Source: Litorivivens lipolytica
GTDB lineage: Bacteria > Pseudomonadota > Gammaproteobacteria > Pseudomonadales > Spongiibacteraceae
DNA: 64,000 nt
Assembly (NCBI RefSeq): GCF_014191715.1
Contig: NZ_JACHWY010000001.1
Coordinates: 1,054,001-1,118,000 of the forward strand
Direction of reading: 5' to 3'
Position numbers and translations under genes: made by a program. The notes beneath the pieces were generated by a model. It saw only the letters and a program-made list of their open reading frames with translations, was not told the DNA's origin and searched no databases. This document shows, one piece after another, positions 8,833 to 17,024 of the stretch. The first letter of the stretch is position 1, and each line of letters begins with the position of its first letter.

Positions 8833-9594
8833 ATGCGAATTCAACTAGCGGTTGTCCTGTCTGCTGCGCTGCTTAGCGCCTGCAGCAGCCAACCAAAAAT
8901 GACAAAGGTGCCAGTCAACAGCGGTCAGCAGTGCTATGAAGAAAAATCCCGCGAAATGAGTGTGCGGCTCGATCTTATCCGGCAAACCGTAGCCGAAGGC
9001 CAGTACTATTCCGCGATAGCCCATCTGGAGCGCGAACGTTTTACCTCCGATGGTGCGCGCTTTTTGATGGCCGAATCCCTGCGTAAAAGCGGTCAGCCCC
9101 ACAAGGCTCTGGAACAGTATGAGGAACTCAAAAGTGGGTGTCTGCACGCACTGGGCTTTCTCGGCGCCGGAAAAATACACGCAATAACCGGCAACCTTCA
9201 AAAAGCGCTAGCCGAACTGAAAGTTGCACGCGACTTGCTGCCAACGGATGCCAATATCCGAAACGATTACGGCTTCGCCCTGCTTGCCAATGGCCAATAC
9301 CCACAGGCACAACAGGAATTTCTGACCGCGATTCAGCTACAGAACGAACATCCTATCGCCATTAAAAATTTGGTGCTGGCCCTGATTCTTGATCGCGACG
9401 CCAAAGCTGCCTGGGCTGTGGCCGAACACCACAAAATGACACCGGAATCCTTTCAGAACCTGATGGTGCGCGCTGCCCAGTTCCGCAAAGCCTCAGTGCG
9501 CAACGGTAAAAACGCGGTGGCAAATGTCCCCGTCGCCATGCCCGATTCCGGGCTGGAACAACCCATTCTTATTCGCACAGGAGAAACACTGTGA
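8833..9594 (+). CDS. tadD: Tad pilus TPR lipoprotein TadD
   Basis: TPR-containing lipoprotein needed for Flp pilus biogenesis, probably for secretin assembly or stability. The 253-residue precursor has a type II signal peptide ending in the lipobox LSAC with the acylated Cys at residue 17. TPR-like helical pairs follow: YSAIAHLERERF, PHKALEQYEELKSGCLHALGFLGAGKIHAITGNLQKALAELK, and DANIRNDYGFALLANGQYPQAQQEFLTAIQL. Residues Ser-Ser after the Cys predict outer-membrane sorting. The stop overlaps the GTG start of the next small gene. Confidence 0.88.
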   Translation: MRIQLAVVLSAALLSACSSQPKMTKVPVNSGQQCYEEKSREMSVRLDLIRQTVAEGQYYSAIAHLERERFTSDGARFLMAESLRKSGQPHKALEQYEELKSGCLHALGFLGAGKIHAITGNLQKALAELKVARDLLPTDANIRNDYGFALLANGQYPQAQQEFLTAIQLQNEHPIAIKNLVLALILDRDAKAAWAVAEHHKMTPESFQNLMVRAAQFRKASVRNGKNAVANVPVAMPDSGLEQPILIRTGETL

Positions 9595-9860
9595 AATCAC
9601 TTTTAGTTGCAGGTTCCGTAGCGCTGTTGCTTTCTTTTCCGGTGCACGCAGACGAACCCGATCCGACGCAGGCCCTGCTAAAGGGGCAACAGGCCACACC
9701 AACGGGCCAGCTGTTGCAATTGCAACGCTCGGGCAAGTTGGCCTCGCGCAAAGAACAGCAGTTACCGGGTAAGGCTCAGACCAAGATCTACGATCGCTAC
9801 ATCAACAGTTTTGGTCACCCCATTCCGGAAACCTACATTAGCGATACATTCACCGAGTAG
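9591..9860 (+). CDS. Small secreted DUF3613-type protein of the tad cluster
   Basis: An 89-residue precursor with a Sec signal peptide (KSLLVAGSVALLLSFPVHA, cleavage expected after HA at about residue 20), leaving a mature protein of about 69 residues. The C-terminal part, KIYDRYINSFGHPIPETYI, is the segment I recognise as typical of DUF3613 proteins found in proteobacterial tad loci; this assignment is from memory of the family. No biochemical role is known to me. The GTG start at 9591 overlaps the tadD stop (GTGA) and has CAGGAG upstream, so it is made together with TadD. A periplasmic or outer-membrane accessory role in pilus assembly is inference. Confidence 0.75.
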   Translation: MKSLLVAGSVALLLSFPVHADEPDPTQALLKGQQATPTGQLLQLQRSGKLASRKEQQLPGKAQTKIYDRYINSFGHPIPETYISDTFTE

Positions 9861-9865
9861 ACCGT

Positions 9866-11662
9866 ATGGGTAGCCGTATCAGTCTGACAAGTCTGTCGAA
9901 CCAGCGCGGTGCGATCGTCGTCAGTACCGCCGTTCTGCTCGGTGCCCTCTTGCTGTTTGTGGCTCTGGCGGTAGACACGGGAAGGCTGTACTACGAAAAA
10001 CGGATTCTTCAACAGCAGGCCGATCTCGCGGCAATTCAGGCATCGCAGCTCTACTGTAGCGGATTTGATGATGCGGACACCGTAGCCAGTGGCATCCGCG
10101 ACACACTGATTGATCACGGTTTTAATCCCGATGACACCGAAAATTCCCTGACCGTAAACCTCGGCACCCTGGCGGTAAACAACAACCGTCGAGAGTTCAC
10201 CAGCAGCGCGGAATTTCAATCGGTTCAAGTAGTACTGTCACGCACCATTCCCTCGGCCTTATTTGCCGGCAGCATTTTCAACGATATTACGCTGACCGCC
10301 AGTGGCGTCGCGGAGCGCGACCTCACGGCAACCCTGTCTGCCGGGAATGCCTTGATCAGTGTCGACAGCGATCAGTCACCCGTTCTCAATTCTGTACTCG
10401 GCGGCCTGCTGGGCGGCTCTATCAACCTTTCTGCAGCCAGCTATCAGGGACTGGTCGACAGCGCCATTACCTTCAGCGACCTGATTGTTGAGCTTTCCAG
10501 CGCCGGGCTGTTGGCAGCCACCGCTGGCGTGGATGACCTGAGCAATCTTGATTTGACCCTGACCGAGCTGTTGACCGCCATCGGCAATACCATAACTGTC
10601 AGTGGGGGTAGCGCTGCACCCGTCACCGATATTACCAATGCCGCGATTGCCGCAGGCAGCGGTGCGGAGACAGTCGATCTCGGCAATATCTTGGAAGTTG
10701 ATGATGACTATGTCGGTAGTGATCAGTCCGACGACAGTGAAGTGTCACCTCTGCAATTGATTACGGCGGCTTTGCTGGATATCAACCTCGGCGACACCGT
10801 GAACTTTAATGTTGCCGCCGATACCTCGTCGCTACCGATCATTCAAGACTTGTTTGGCAACACGCTGAACCAGACCATGGCCCTGACCATCGGCAGCGGG
10901 CCGACTATCGCGGTCGGTCGCTTTGGCTACGATACCCTCGGTGCCCCCCGTACCCTTGCCCGCGCCGCTGCACTGGATCTCGCAACAAATATTAGTCTCA
11001 ACTTTGGCCCCGGCTCCAGCGGCTCCCTCAGTGCCTTGCTAGGCACGCTCCTGACCGTCAGTGGCGATATCACAGTAGCCATGTCGACCGCCGAGTCAGA
11101 AGCTTGGCTGGATCAGATTAGTCAGTGCCCTCGCCTACTGTCGAGGCTGTTCGATTTCACCGTGGGCACCTCGCCCGGCGCGCTCGATCTGGAAATTCGT
11201 GGCGCAAATCCCGGTGATCCAGCCAACCTGTCAGTGGACCTCACGTTGGGTGGCCTGGGCTTGATAAACACAACGCTGGAGGTTGAAGGTAGTCTACCTA
11301 TCGCCAGCGGAAGTGATAGCACCGTTCCCTTTGCTCTGGATCTGTCTCAGCCCGACGCGCTGCCGAGCGAAGAAGGCTCGGCCAGCACCAGTGTTTCCAG
11401 CGCCGTCAGCAACGGCGTTGCCACCGCCGGCAGCTCGCTGGTCAGCAATATCTCCACCACTGTGCTGGGCTTTCCCGTTACCCTATCCGCTACAGATGAG
11501 GCCACACTAACCAACAATCTGTTAATTGCGCTGGCGCCGATTCTCGGTGGTGTCGCCGAGCTGACTCTCGATCCGGTACTCGAAGCCCTCGGTATTGGAG
11601 TCGGAGAAGTTCGGGTTCAGATTCTGGATGTGGAAGAAGGCCGCAGCGAGCTGATGTTGTAG
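9866..11662 (+). CDS. tadG: TadG-like pilus assembly protein (large pseudopilin)
   Basis: A 598-residue protein with the N-terminal Tad-like helix (NQRGAIVVSTAVLLGALLLFVALAVDTGRLYYEKRILQQQADLAA, about residues 12-57), which anchors it in the inner membrane. The very long exported remainder is rich in Ser, Thr, Gly, Leu and Asp and resembles a beta-rich, low-Cys exoprotein; the DUF2134-type TadG layout fits. Only two Cys are seen in the exported part (YCSG and QCPR). It is the last gene of the tad operon. Its final 46 bp overlap, tail to tail, the 3' end of a small minus-strand gene. Confidence 0.82.
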   Translation: MGSRISLTSLSNQRGAIVVSTAVLLGALLLFVALAVDTGRLYYEKRILQQQADLAAIQASQLYCSGFDDADTVASGIRDTLIDHGFNPDDTENSLTVNLGTLAVNNNRREFTSSAEFQSVQVVLSRTIPSALFAGSIFNDITLTASGVAERDLTATLSAGNALISVDSDQSPVLNSVLGGLLGGSINLSAASYQGLVDSAITFSDLIVELSSAGLLAATAGVDDLSNLDLTLTELLTAIGNTITVSGGSAAPVTDITNAAIAAGSGAETVDLGNILEVDDDYVGSDQSDDSEVSPLQLITAALLDINLGDTVNFNVAADTSSLPIIQDLFGNTLNQTMALTIGSGPTIAVGRFGYDTLGAPRTLARAAALDLATNISLNFGPGSSGSLSALLGTLLTVSGDITVAMSTAESEAWLDQISQCPRLLSRLFDFTVGTSPGALDLEIRGANPGDPANLSVDLTLGGLGLINTTLEVEGSLPIASGSDSTVPFALDLSQPDALPSEEGSASTSVSSAVSNGVATAGSSLVSNISTTVLGFPVTLSATDEATLTNNLLIALAPILGGVAELTLDPVLEALGIGVGEVRVQILDVEEGRSELML

Positions 11663-11850
11663 TCGGCCCCGCACTTATCCGAAGCGGTGCCGCTCATACA
11701 ACAGCGCTTACAGATCTCTGTTAATTGTGCTTTGTCGCGAAGGCTGTCGCAGCAAACGTCCGCGGCACACAGCAACCCACTTGCGATCAAACGCTCCAAC
11801 ACCTCGGCCGGAATAGTGAGGTGAACGTGCGTCGCCCCTCTCACCGACAT
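11617..11850 (-). CDS. Unrecognised 77-residue Cys-rich protein, second gene of Fur-box unit
   Basis: I do not recognise this protein. It has an N-terminal half reading VHLTIPAEVLERLIASGLLCAAD and then a cysteine-rich stretch with CC in DVCCDS, CKRCC and DKC, six or seven Cys within about 32 residues, suggesting metal binding or a disulphide-rich fold. No signal peptide is visible. The ATG at 11850 shares its A with the last base of the upstream stop codon (TAATG), the classic arrangement for translational coupling, which argues that it is real despite its size. The 3' 46 bp overlap the end of tadG on the opposite strand. Confidence 0.6.
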   Translation of the reverse strand: MSVRGATHVHLTIPAEVLERLIASGLLCAADVCCDSLRDKAQLTEICKRCCMSGTASDKCGADYNISSLRPSSTSRI

Positions 11851-12326
11851 TAGTTCACACTCATATCCGTGCTCATGCCCAGCACTTCAGCGACAGCCGA
11901 CGCGCCGTCTCTGCCGGAATAGCCATCAAGCGCGAGTGCGGCCTGGCTGTGCCAGCTCGGCAGTCGCGTTGCCAGCAATGGCGTACGCAACTGCTCCTGA
12001 TAATGAATGTCCCCTATCCTGTTTAGAAACTCGCGTCGCAGTGATAGGTGGCCGCATTCCGCCAAGGCTCGCGCCAAGGCCATTCCGGAGTCAATCAGAC
12101 GATCCATATGACGCTGACCATCGAGTTTGCCGTGGGCGGTAAAACGCTGGATCAGCAGAATTGAAAGATCGAAGGCGCAGCCAAAAAACTGAATACTCTC
12201 GTCTACGCTGCCCCGAGTTCGACAGGCCTGCCCCTTGCGCATCCAGCTCGACCAGATGGGTGCGCTTGCCTCCAGGCGCTCGCTGAGTAGGGCGCGGTGT
12301 TTGCTGCAAAGAAATTGAACGTGCAC
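11850..12326 (-). CDS. Unrecognised protein, first gene of Fur-box unit
   Basis: A 158-residue cytoplasmic protein without signal peptide or membrane segments. It starts with MHVQFLCSKHR, where a Cys-x-x-His pair is placed very close to the N-terminus, and continues as an apparently all-helical, TPR-like protein (ESIQFFGCAFDLSILLIQRF; LIDSGMALARALAECGHLSLRREFLNRI). I cannot name a family. The GTG at 12326 was chosen because it has AGGAG 7 nt upstream and lies just downstream of a Fur box; an open frame to 12386 would put the operator inside the coding region. Expression under iron limitation is inferred from that operator. Confidence 0.65.
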   Translation of the reverse strand: MHVQFLCSKHRALLSERLEASAPIWSSWMRKGQACRTRGSVDESIQFFGCAFDLSILLIQRFTAHGKLDGQRHMDRLIDSGMALARALAECGHLSLRREFLNRIGDIHYQEQLRTPLLATRLPSWHSQAALALDGYSGRDGASAVAEVLGMSTDMSVN

Positions 12327-12345
12327 GAAAGCTCTCCTCGACAAT

Positions 12346-12360
12346 TGATAATGATTGTCA
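12346..12360 (-). promoter_or_regulatory. Fur box (ferric uptake regulator operator)
   Basis: The 15-bp sequence TGATAATGATTGTCA matches the 7-1-7 Fur consensus TGATAATNATTATCA at all but one position, and 15 of 19 positions of the longer GATAATGATAATCATTATC form. It sits about 20 bp upstream of the GTG start at 12326, so it should control the two minus-strand genes that follow. The GH8 gene on the same strand ends upstream of it and is not expected to be controlled by it. Confidence 0.75.
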
Positions 12361-12393
12361 TTTGCGAAATGAGCAGTACCTGTCAACCCTTAT

Positions 12394-13956
12394 TCAGGTT
12401 TCTTTTTCGTTTGGCTCGCCAGCTTCTTCCGCTTCGACCGTCTCTGCGTCTTCATCGGCGCAGAAACCGAAGCTTACAGAGGCTTTTGAATCCAGTCGCT
12501 TGTTCCAGTCCACCCCCTGAACAGTCACCGTTTCACCAGACTGTGTGTAGCGCGCATTCCAGATTTTGTAGATAGACTCCGGGGCAGTGAATTCCACTTC
12601 CCAATCCACGGCCACCTCTGCCGGGTTATACACCGTTGCTTCACTGCAATAACCATCCCTCCATTCCGATGTCCGTTTCAGGCTGAGCACCAGAGCGGGA
12701 AGGCCTGTGGTCGAGGCGGTTTTACGCGCGGGCAGAGGAACTTGGGTCGGATCCCAGAAGTTGCCGCTTAGCGCCAGTAACGACAACAGATTGACGGAAT
12801 CCTCGTAGTAGCCCCCGTGCTCGCGATAGAGGCGTTGATAGAGGGCATTCAGAAAGTCCTGTTGCTCGCGGTCGAGCATGGCGGCCACGGCCACCGGCGC
12901 CGCAAACAGCGTGGTGAAGTAGTTGCGAATGGGTTCCCCATCCAGGGTATAACCCGCCGCAATACGATCCGGGTCGCCTGCCGTCGCCTCGGCAAAGAAC
13001 GCCTGCATGCGGCGGGCCATTGCCCTAGAGTCTTCGCGGCCATTGAGAATCGCATCTACCGCCAGCCGCCAGGGCAGACGGCCCGCGTTGTAGTCGTAGT
13101 CACCGTCGGTTTCATCCTCCAGATAGCCATCCGGGGCGGGAATACAGGATTCGGGGGTTCTGCAGTCTTTGGCAAAGTCCGGCAGCAATCCCGCGCTGGA
13201 GCGCGCCTGTAAATGCTTCAGGCGGCTCTCACAGGCTGCAGAAACACTGTGCCAGGCCAAACTGCCGCTGTGCCGGGCAAAGGCCGCAAAATGACCCGGC
13301 ATACAGTCGCTCGTGCGTAGGGTGAATTGGTTGTAGGTCTCGCCATCCGGCTTTACCCAATCGCCCATCATCGGCAAGCGACTGTCCGGGCCGACAACCG
13401 ATTCCATCAACCCCGCCAATACGGTATTCGCCACTTCTCCGTAATCTATATCGCCGTTATTGCCCCATTGAGCGCTGGCCAACAGCAGACCGTAGGCGAT
13501 ATCCGCATCCCCGTCGAAGGCCGCCGTATTGCCGCCAACAGTCTCGCCATCATCGACCTTCCAGCTCATCAAGCGTCCGTCGATTCCACTGGGGTAACGG
13601 CGGCTGTAACGCCAAAGCCCGTCGAAGACCATTTGAGCATCAGGATCATGGCCCGCCATGAGCGCGACGATCATCATGCCGTAGCCCTGACCTTCCGATA
13701 CCGTCGCTTTTGAATCCTTGCCAAATGCGACCCGATAAAGCGCGCGGCCTTGATCGTCGCGCCCAGCGGATATCAGGTAATCCGATTTCCACTGAAGGTA
13801 GTAGTCAACAATATGGGCATTGAGCTGCGCCTGGGTATAGCGGTTAGGCTGAACGACATCAGTGCCATAATCCAGGGACTGGGGAAAGGGTCTGGCGGGA
13901 GAGGCGCAGGCCGCAACACCCTGCAGGAACACGATAATAGCGAACCAGCGAACCAT
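12394..13956 (-). CDS. Glycoside hydrolase family 8 lipoprotein with C-terminal CBM2-like domain
   Basis: Predicted surface or periplasmic beta-1,4-glycanase (endoglucanase, xylanase or chitosanase type). The 520-residue precursor has a lipobox VAAC with Cys17. The GH8 domain shows the catalytic acid motif SEGQGYGM (Glu88) and the AFDGDADIAYGLLLA motif at about 146-160 with the conserved acidic residues. After about residue 415 a second domain (SEWRDGYCSEATVYNPAEVAVDWEVEF ... IWNARYTQSGETVTVQGVDWN ... SFGFCADE) has the Trp/Cys pattern of family 2 cellulose-binding modules. An acidic tail rich in Glu follows. No cellulose synthase genes are nearby, so a BcsZ role is not supported; polysaccharide degradation is more likely. 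Confidence 0.85.
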   Translation of the reverse strand: MVRWFAIIVFLQGVAACASPARPFPQSLDYGTDVVQPNRYTQAQLNAHIVDYYLQWKSDYLISAGRDDQGRALYRVAFGKDSKATVSEGQGYGMMIVALMAGHDPDAQMVFDGLWRYSRRYPSGIDGRLMSWKVDDGETVGGNTAAFDGDADIAYGLLLASAQWGNNGDIDYGEVANTVLAGLMESVVGPDSRLPMMGDWVKPDGETYNQFTLRTSDCMPGHFAAFARHSGSLAWHSVSAACESRLKHLQARSSAGLLPDFAKDCRTPESCIPAPDGYLEDETDGDYDYNAGRLPWRLAVDAILNGREDSRAMARRMQAFFAEATAGDPDRIAAGYTLDGEPIRNYFTTLFAAPVAVAAMLDREQQDFLNALYQRLYREHGGYYEDSVNLLSLLALSGNFWDPTQVPLPARKTASTTGLPALVLSLKRTSEWRDGYCSEATVYNPAEVAVDWEVEFTAPESIYKIWNARYTQSGETVTVQGVDWNKRLDSKASVSFGFCADEDAETVEAEEAGEPNEKET

Positions 13957-14137
13957 TCCGTCAGCGTCTCCTTTTAACGGTACATTTTGATGTCATGAAC
14001 CCGGACTATACTCACCGCGCCAATCTTCCACCAGTCAATGGTTCCGCTGGACCACGGGCTGACTTACTATTACCAGACTAACAAGCGGCGTAGTGGATAG
14101 CGCCGCATAACAACAAAGCCTTCTGGGAGACCACATC

Positions 14138-15076
14138 ATGGGCACCATCGTTATTATTCTCATTGTTCTACTTGCGGGGATCGTTTTTACCTTTGTCGCG
14201 CAATCTACCAACAACCCCGCTCAAAAGCGCACCTTCAGCACCGTTAGTATCGGCTGTTATATTGCAGCGCTGATCACCTTAGCGATGGCGAGTTATACCA
14301 CCGTACCAGCTGGTCATGTCAAAGTGGCGAGTCTGTTCGGCAAGGTGCAGCCCACCCCCTTCGATGAAGGCCTGCATTTTCCCGTCAATCCGCTTTATTC
14401 CTGGACCGAATTCGACCTGCGCCAGAAAACACACAAGGAAACTGCCGGCGTACCGTCTGAAGACAAACTGATCACCGAAATGGATGTCTCGGTACAGTAC
14501 CGCACCATTGGCAGCATGGCGCCGGATATTCTGCGCAACACCGGTCAGACCAAAGACATCATCAATGTGCATATGATCCCGAAGCTCCGCTCCATTCTGC
14601 GTGAACAGGGCAAAGGTGTGGCTCAGGCGCAGGACTTCTTTCTAGAATCGGTACAGGCCCAGCTGCAAACAACCCTGCAGATTTCCCTGAGTGAATTTCT
14701 CGCCCCCAAAGGTCTTCAGATTGAATCGGTACTGATTCGCGATGTGGTGTTGCCCGCGGTTATTCGCAATGCGATCACCGAGACCAAAAAACGCGAACAG
14801 GAAGTCTTGAAACAACAGGCCGAACTGGAGCGCTTTGCTACAGAGCAGAACCAGAAGGTCAAACAGGCAGAATCTGAATTACAGGCAGCCAAGCTGGAAG
14901 CGGAAAAAATTCGCGCACTGGCGGATGCAGAGGCCTATCAGATTCAGGTGATCAACCAGCAACTGGCTAAATCACCCAACTATATTCGTCTGAAAGAAGT
15001 TGAGCGCTGGAACGGCGTGCTGCCCAAGTACACTGGTAACAGCAGCGTGCCGATTCTTGATCTGCGCAAAGAATAA
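14138..15076 (+). CDS. SPFH/prohibitin-family membrane protein
   Basis: Membrane-anchored protein of the stomatin/prohibitin/HflK superfamily, likely forming large assemblies at the inner membrane. The 312-residue protein has two N-terminal hydrophobic segments (about 3-22 and 33-51). The SPFH domain begins at VPAGHVKVASLFGKVQPTPFDEGLHF and includes DVSVQYRTIG and FLAPKGLQIESVLIRDVVLP. A long charged coiled coil (about residues 215-280, EVLKQQAELERFATEQNQ onward) follows. GGGAG precedes the ATG. A 6-bp inverted repeat with a 10-nt loop at 14085-14106 lies in the leader. Its stop abuts the stop of the convergent SDR gene with no gap. Specific function not deducible. Confidence 0.85.
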   Translation: MGTIVIILIVLLAGIVFTFVAQSTNNPAQKRTFSTVSIGCYIAALITLAMASYTTVPAGHVKVASLFGKVQPTPFDEGLHFPVNPLYSWTEFDLRQKTHKETAGVPSEDKLITEMDVSVQYRTIGSMAPDILRNTGQTKDIINVHMIPKLRSILREQGKGVAQAQDFFLESVQAQLQTTLQISLSEFLAPKGLQIESVLIRDVVLPAVIRNAITETKKREQEVLKQQAELERFATEQNQKVKQAESELQAAKLEAEKIRALADAEAYQIQVINQQLAKSPNYIRLKEVERWNGVLPKYTGNSSVPILDLRKE

Positions 15077-15841
15077 TTACAGTACGCAGAAACCGCCGTC
15101 GGTAAGCAGCGTCGAGCCCGTGGTGTAGCTGGACATATCGCTGAGCAGGTACAGCACGGGGCCGACAATCTCTTCGGTCTCGGCAATCCGCTTCTGCAGA
15201 CAGGCGGCCTTGGCTCCCTCTTCAAAGCCGGGAATCACAGACGCGCTGGTATCGAACAAATCCGAGTGATAGCTGCCGGGAGCTAGCGCATTTACGCGAA
15301 TATTGTCACCCGCCCATTCTGCGGCCATCACCTTGGTCATGGCATTCAACCCAGCCTTTAACGAGGCATAAAAGCCCTGGTAGGCCGGCGGTTTCAAACC
15401 CGAAACCGACACCACATTAATAACATTGCCCCCACCGCGCTTGGCCATATGCGGTGCTGCACGCGAGGCCAGATACCAAGGGCCCATCAGGTTCACATCG
15501 AACATTTTCTGAAACAGTGAGGGTTCCACATCAGTTAGGCCACCCACTGCCGGGTTAATACCGGCGTTGTTGATCACAATATCGATGCCGCCAAAATGCG
15601 CCAGCGTCTGGGTGATCAGATTGTCGAGACTTTCGGTTTGCCCGGTATGCGTTGCAACCGCCAGAGCCTCACCGCCCGCTTGCTGTATTGCGTCACAAAC
15701 CGTTTCGCAGTTTTCCTGCTTGCGACTGGCCACCACAACCTTAATGCCCACTTTTGCCAAACCGAGTGCCATGGCCTTGCCAAGGCCGCGGCTGCCACCG
15801 GTAATAATCGCAACCTTGCCGTGCAGCTCACTGAAACTCAT
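15077..15841 (-). CDS. SDR-family NAD(P)-dependent oxidoreductase
   Basis: Classical short-chain dehydrogenase of 254 residues. The cofactor motif IITGGSRGLGKAMA lies at about residues 11-24, the NNAG element at about 90, the catalytic Ser in VVSVSGLKPP and the YASLK Tyr-x-x-x-Lys pair near 155-159. The C-terminal LTDGGFCVL is typical of the FabG-like subfamily. The ATG at 15841 was chosen over a TTG at 15856. Substrate cannot be assigned from sequence; FabG-like sequences of this kind act on sugar acids, sterols or acyl chains. It is transcribed on its own, convergent with the SPFH gene. Confidence 0.88.
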   Translation of the reverse strand: MSFSELHGKVAIITGGSRGLGKAMALGLAKVGIKVVVASRKQENCETVCDAIQQAGGEALAVATHTGQTESLDNLITQTLAHFGGIDIVINNAGINPAVGGLTDVEPSLFQKMFDVNLMGPWYLASRAAPHMAKRGGGNVINVVSVSGLKPPAYQGFYASLKAGLNAMTKVMAAEWAGDNIRVNALAPGSYHSDLFDTSASVIPGFEEGAKAACLQKRIAETEEIVGPVLYLLSDMSSYTTGSTLLTDGGFCVL

Positions 15842-15936
15842 ACCTGCTCTCCCCAATTCTTCACAAAACCGTGCGTTACCTGACGATGCACCGCCACCCG
15901 GCGAAAAACCTTTAACATTTTGTTATCTGCAATGCC

Positions 15937-16926
15937 TCAAAGCGAAGACATTACCTCGGATACAATTTCAAAGGATCGCAGCCGTGCATCCAGATCAAAA
16001 ACCTGACCGGCAAAAATAATTTCATCAACGCCAGTATCATCAATAAACGCAGCGAGCTTTTCAGCAACAACGTCCTTATCACCCACCGCCGAGCAAGCCA
16101 TGATCTGCGAAAGCAGCATTTGATCGGCCCCGCCCAGTGAGCGGTTAAATTCCGCACTCGGCGGCTGCAATTTACCGGGCTGACCCCGGCGCAGATTGAC
16201 AAAGGCCCGACGCATAGAGCTGGCCAAAAGATCGGCTTCGTCGAAACTGTCGGCGGCAATCACATTGAAACCCGCCATCACATAAGGCTCTTCCAGAAAC
16301 TCCGAGGGTTTAAAACGCTCGCGGTACAGCTGAATCGCTTCGTACAACTGTGCCGGCGCGAAGTGGGAGGCAAAGCCAAACGGCAAACCAAGCGATGCTG
16401 CCAATTGTGCGCCAAACAGGCTGGAGCCGAGAATCCAGACCGGCACCCGACTGCCAGCTCCCGGCGTCGCCACCACCGCCTGACCGGGCTTGGGCTCATC
16501 TAGAAAGCGAAGCAACTCCACCACATCCCTTGGGAACTGACTCACGTCGCCGTCCAGGTTTCGGCGCAACGCATTAATAGTGAGCTGGTCCGTGCCCGGC
16601 GCCCGGCCCAAACCCAGGTCAATTCGCCCGGGATGTAGGGCCTCCAGTGTGCCGAACTGCTCCGCTATCACCAGCGGCGCATGGTTGGGGAGCATGATAC
16701 CTCCCGCACCCACCCGAATCGTTTGCGTGGCCGCAGCTACATGGCCAATCACCAAGGAGGTTGCGGCACTGGCGATACCCGCAAAGTTATGGTGTTCCGC
16801 CAGCCAGAAGCGACTGAAACCCAAGCCCTCGGCATGTTGCGCCAGCGCAACCGAATTGGCGAAGGATTCGGCGATGGAGCCGCCTTCGCGAATAGAACAA
16901 AGATCGAGTACGGCAAATCGTGTCAT
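15937..16926 (-). CDS. LLM-class flavin-dependent oxidoreductase
   Basis: Luciferase-like TIM-barrel monooxygenase of about 329 residues, expected to use FMN supplied by a separate reductase. Family features are visible along the chain: [24 protein letters not shown] at about 32-55, [41 protein letters not shown] at about 70-112, and a C-terminal [24 protein letters not shown] segment. This is the MsnO8/YhbW-type branch with a short N-terminal strand. An ATG at 16926 was chosen over TTG at 16929. It is divergent from the MFS exporter gene that follows. The substrate is unknown. Confidence 0.87.
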   Translation of the reverse strand: MTRFAVLDLCSIREGGSIAESFANSVALAQHAEGLGFSRFWLAEHHNFAGIASAATSLVIGHVAAATQTIRVGAGGIMLPNHAPLVIAEQFGTLEALHPGRIDLGLGRAPGTDQLTINALRRNLDGDVSQFPRDVVELLRFLDEPKPGQAVVATPGAGSRVPVWILGSSLFGAQLAASLGLPFGFASHFAPAQLYEAIQLYRERFKPSEFLEEPYVMAGFNVIAADSFDEADLLASSMRRAFVNLRRGQPGKLQPPSAEFNRSLGGADQMLLSQIMACSAVGDKDVVAEKLAAFIDDTGVDEIIFAGQVFDLDARLRSFEIVSEVMSSL

Positions 16927-17024
16927 CAAGTCTCACTCAGGGGATCAAACGTGTTTCAATAGCGCCCGATTCGACGCAAATATTGCAGCCAAAACCTTAC
17001 CAGAATTCGGGCTTAGACATTCGG

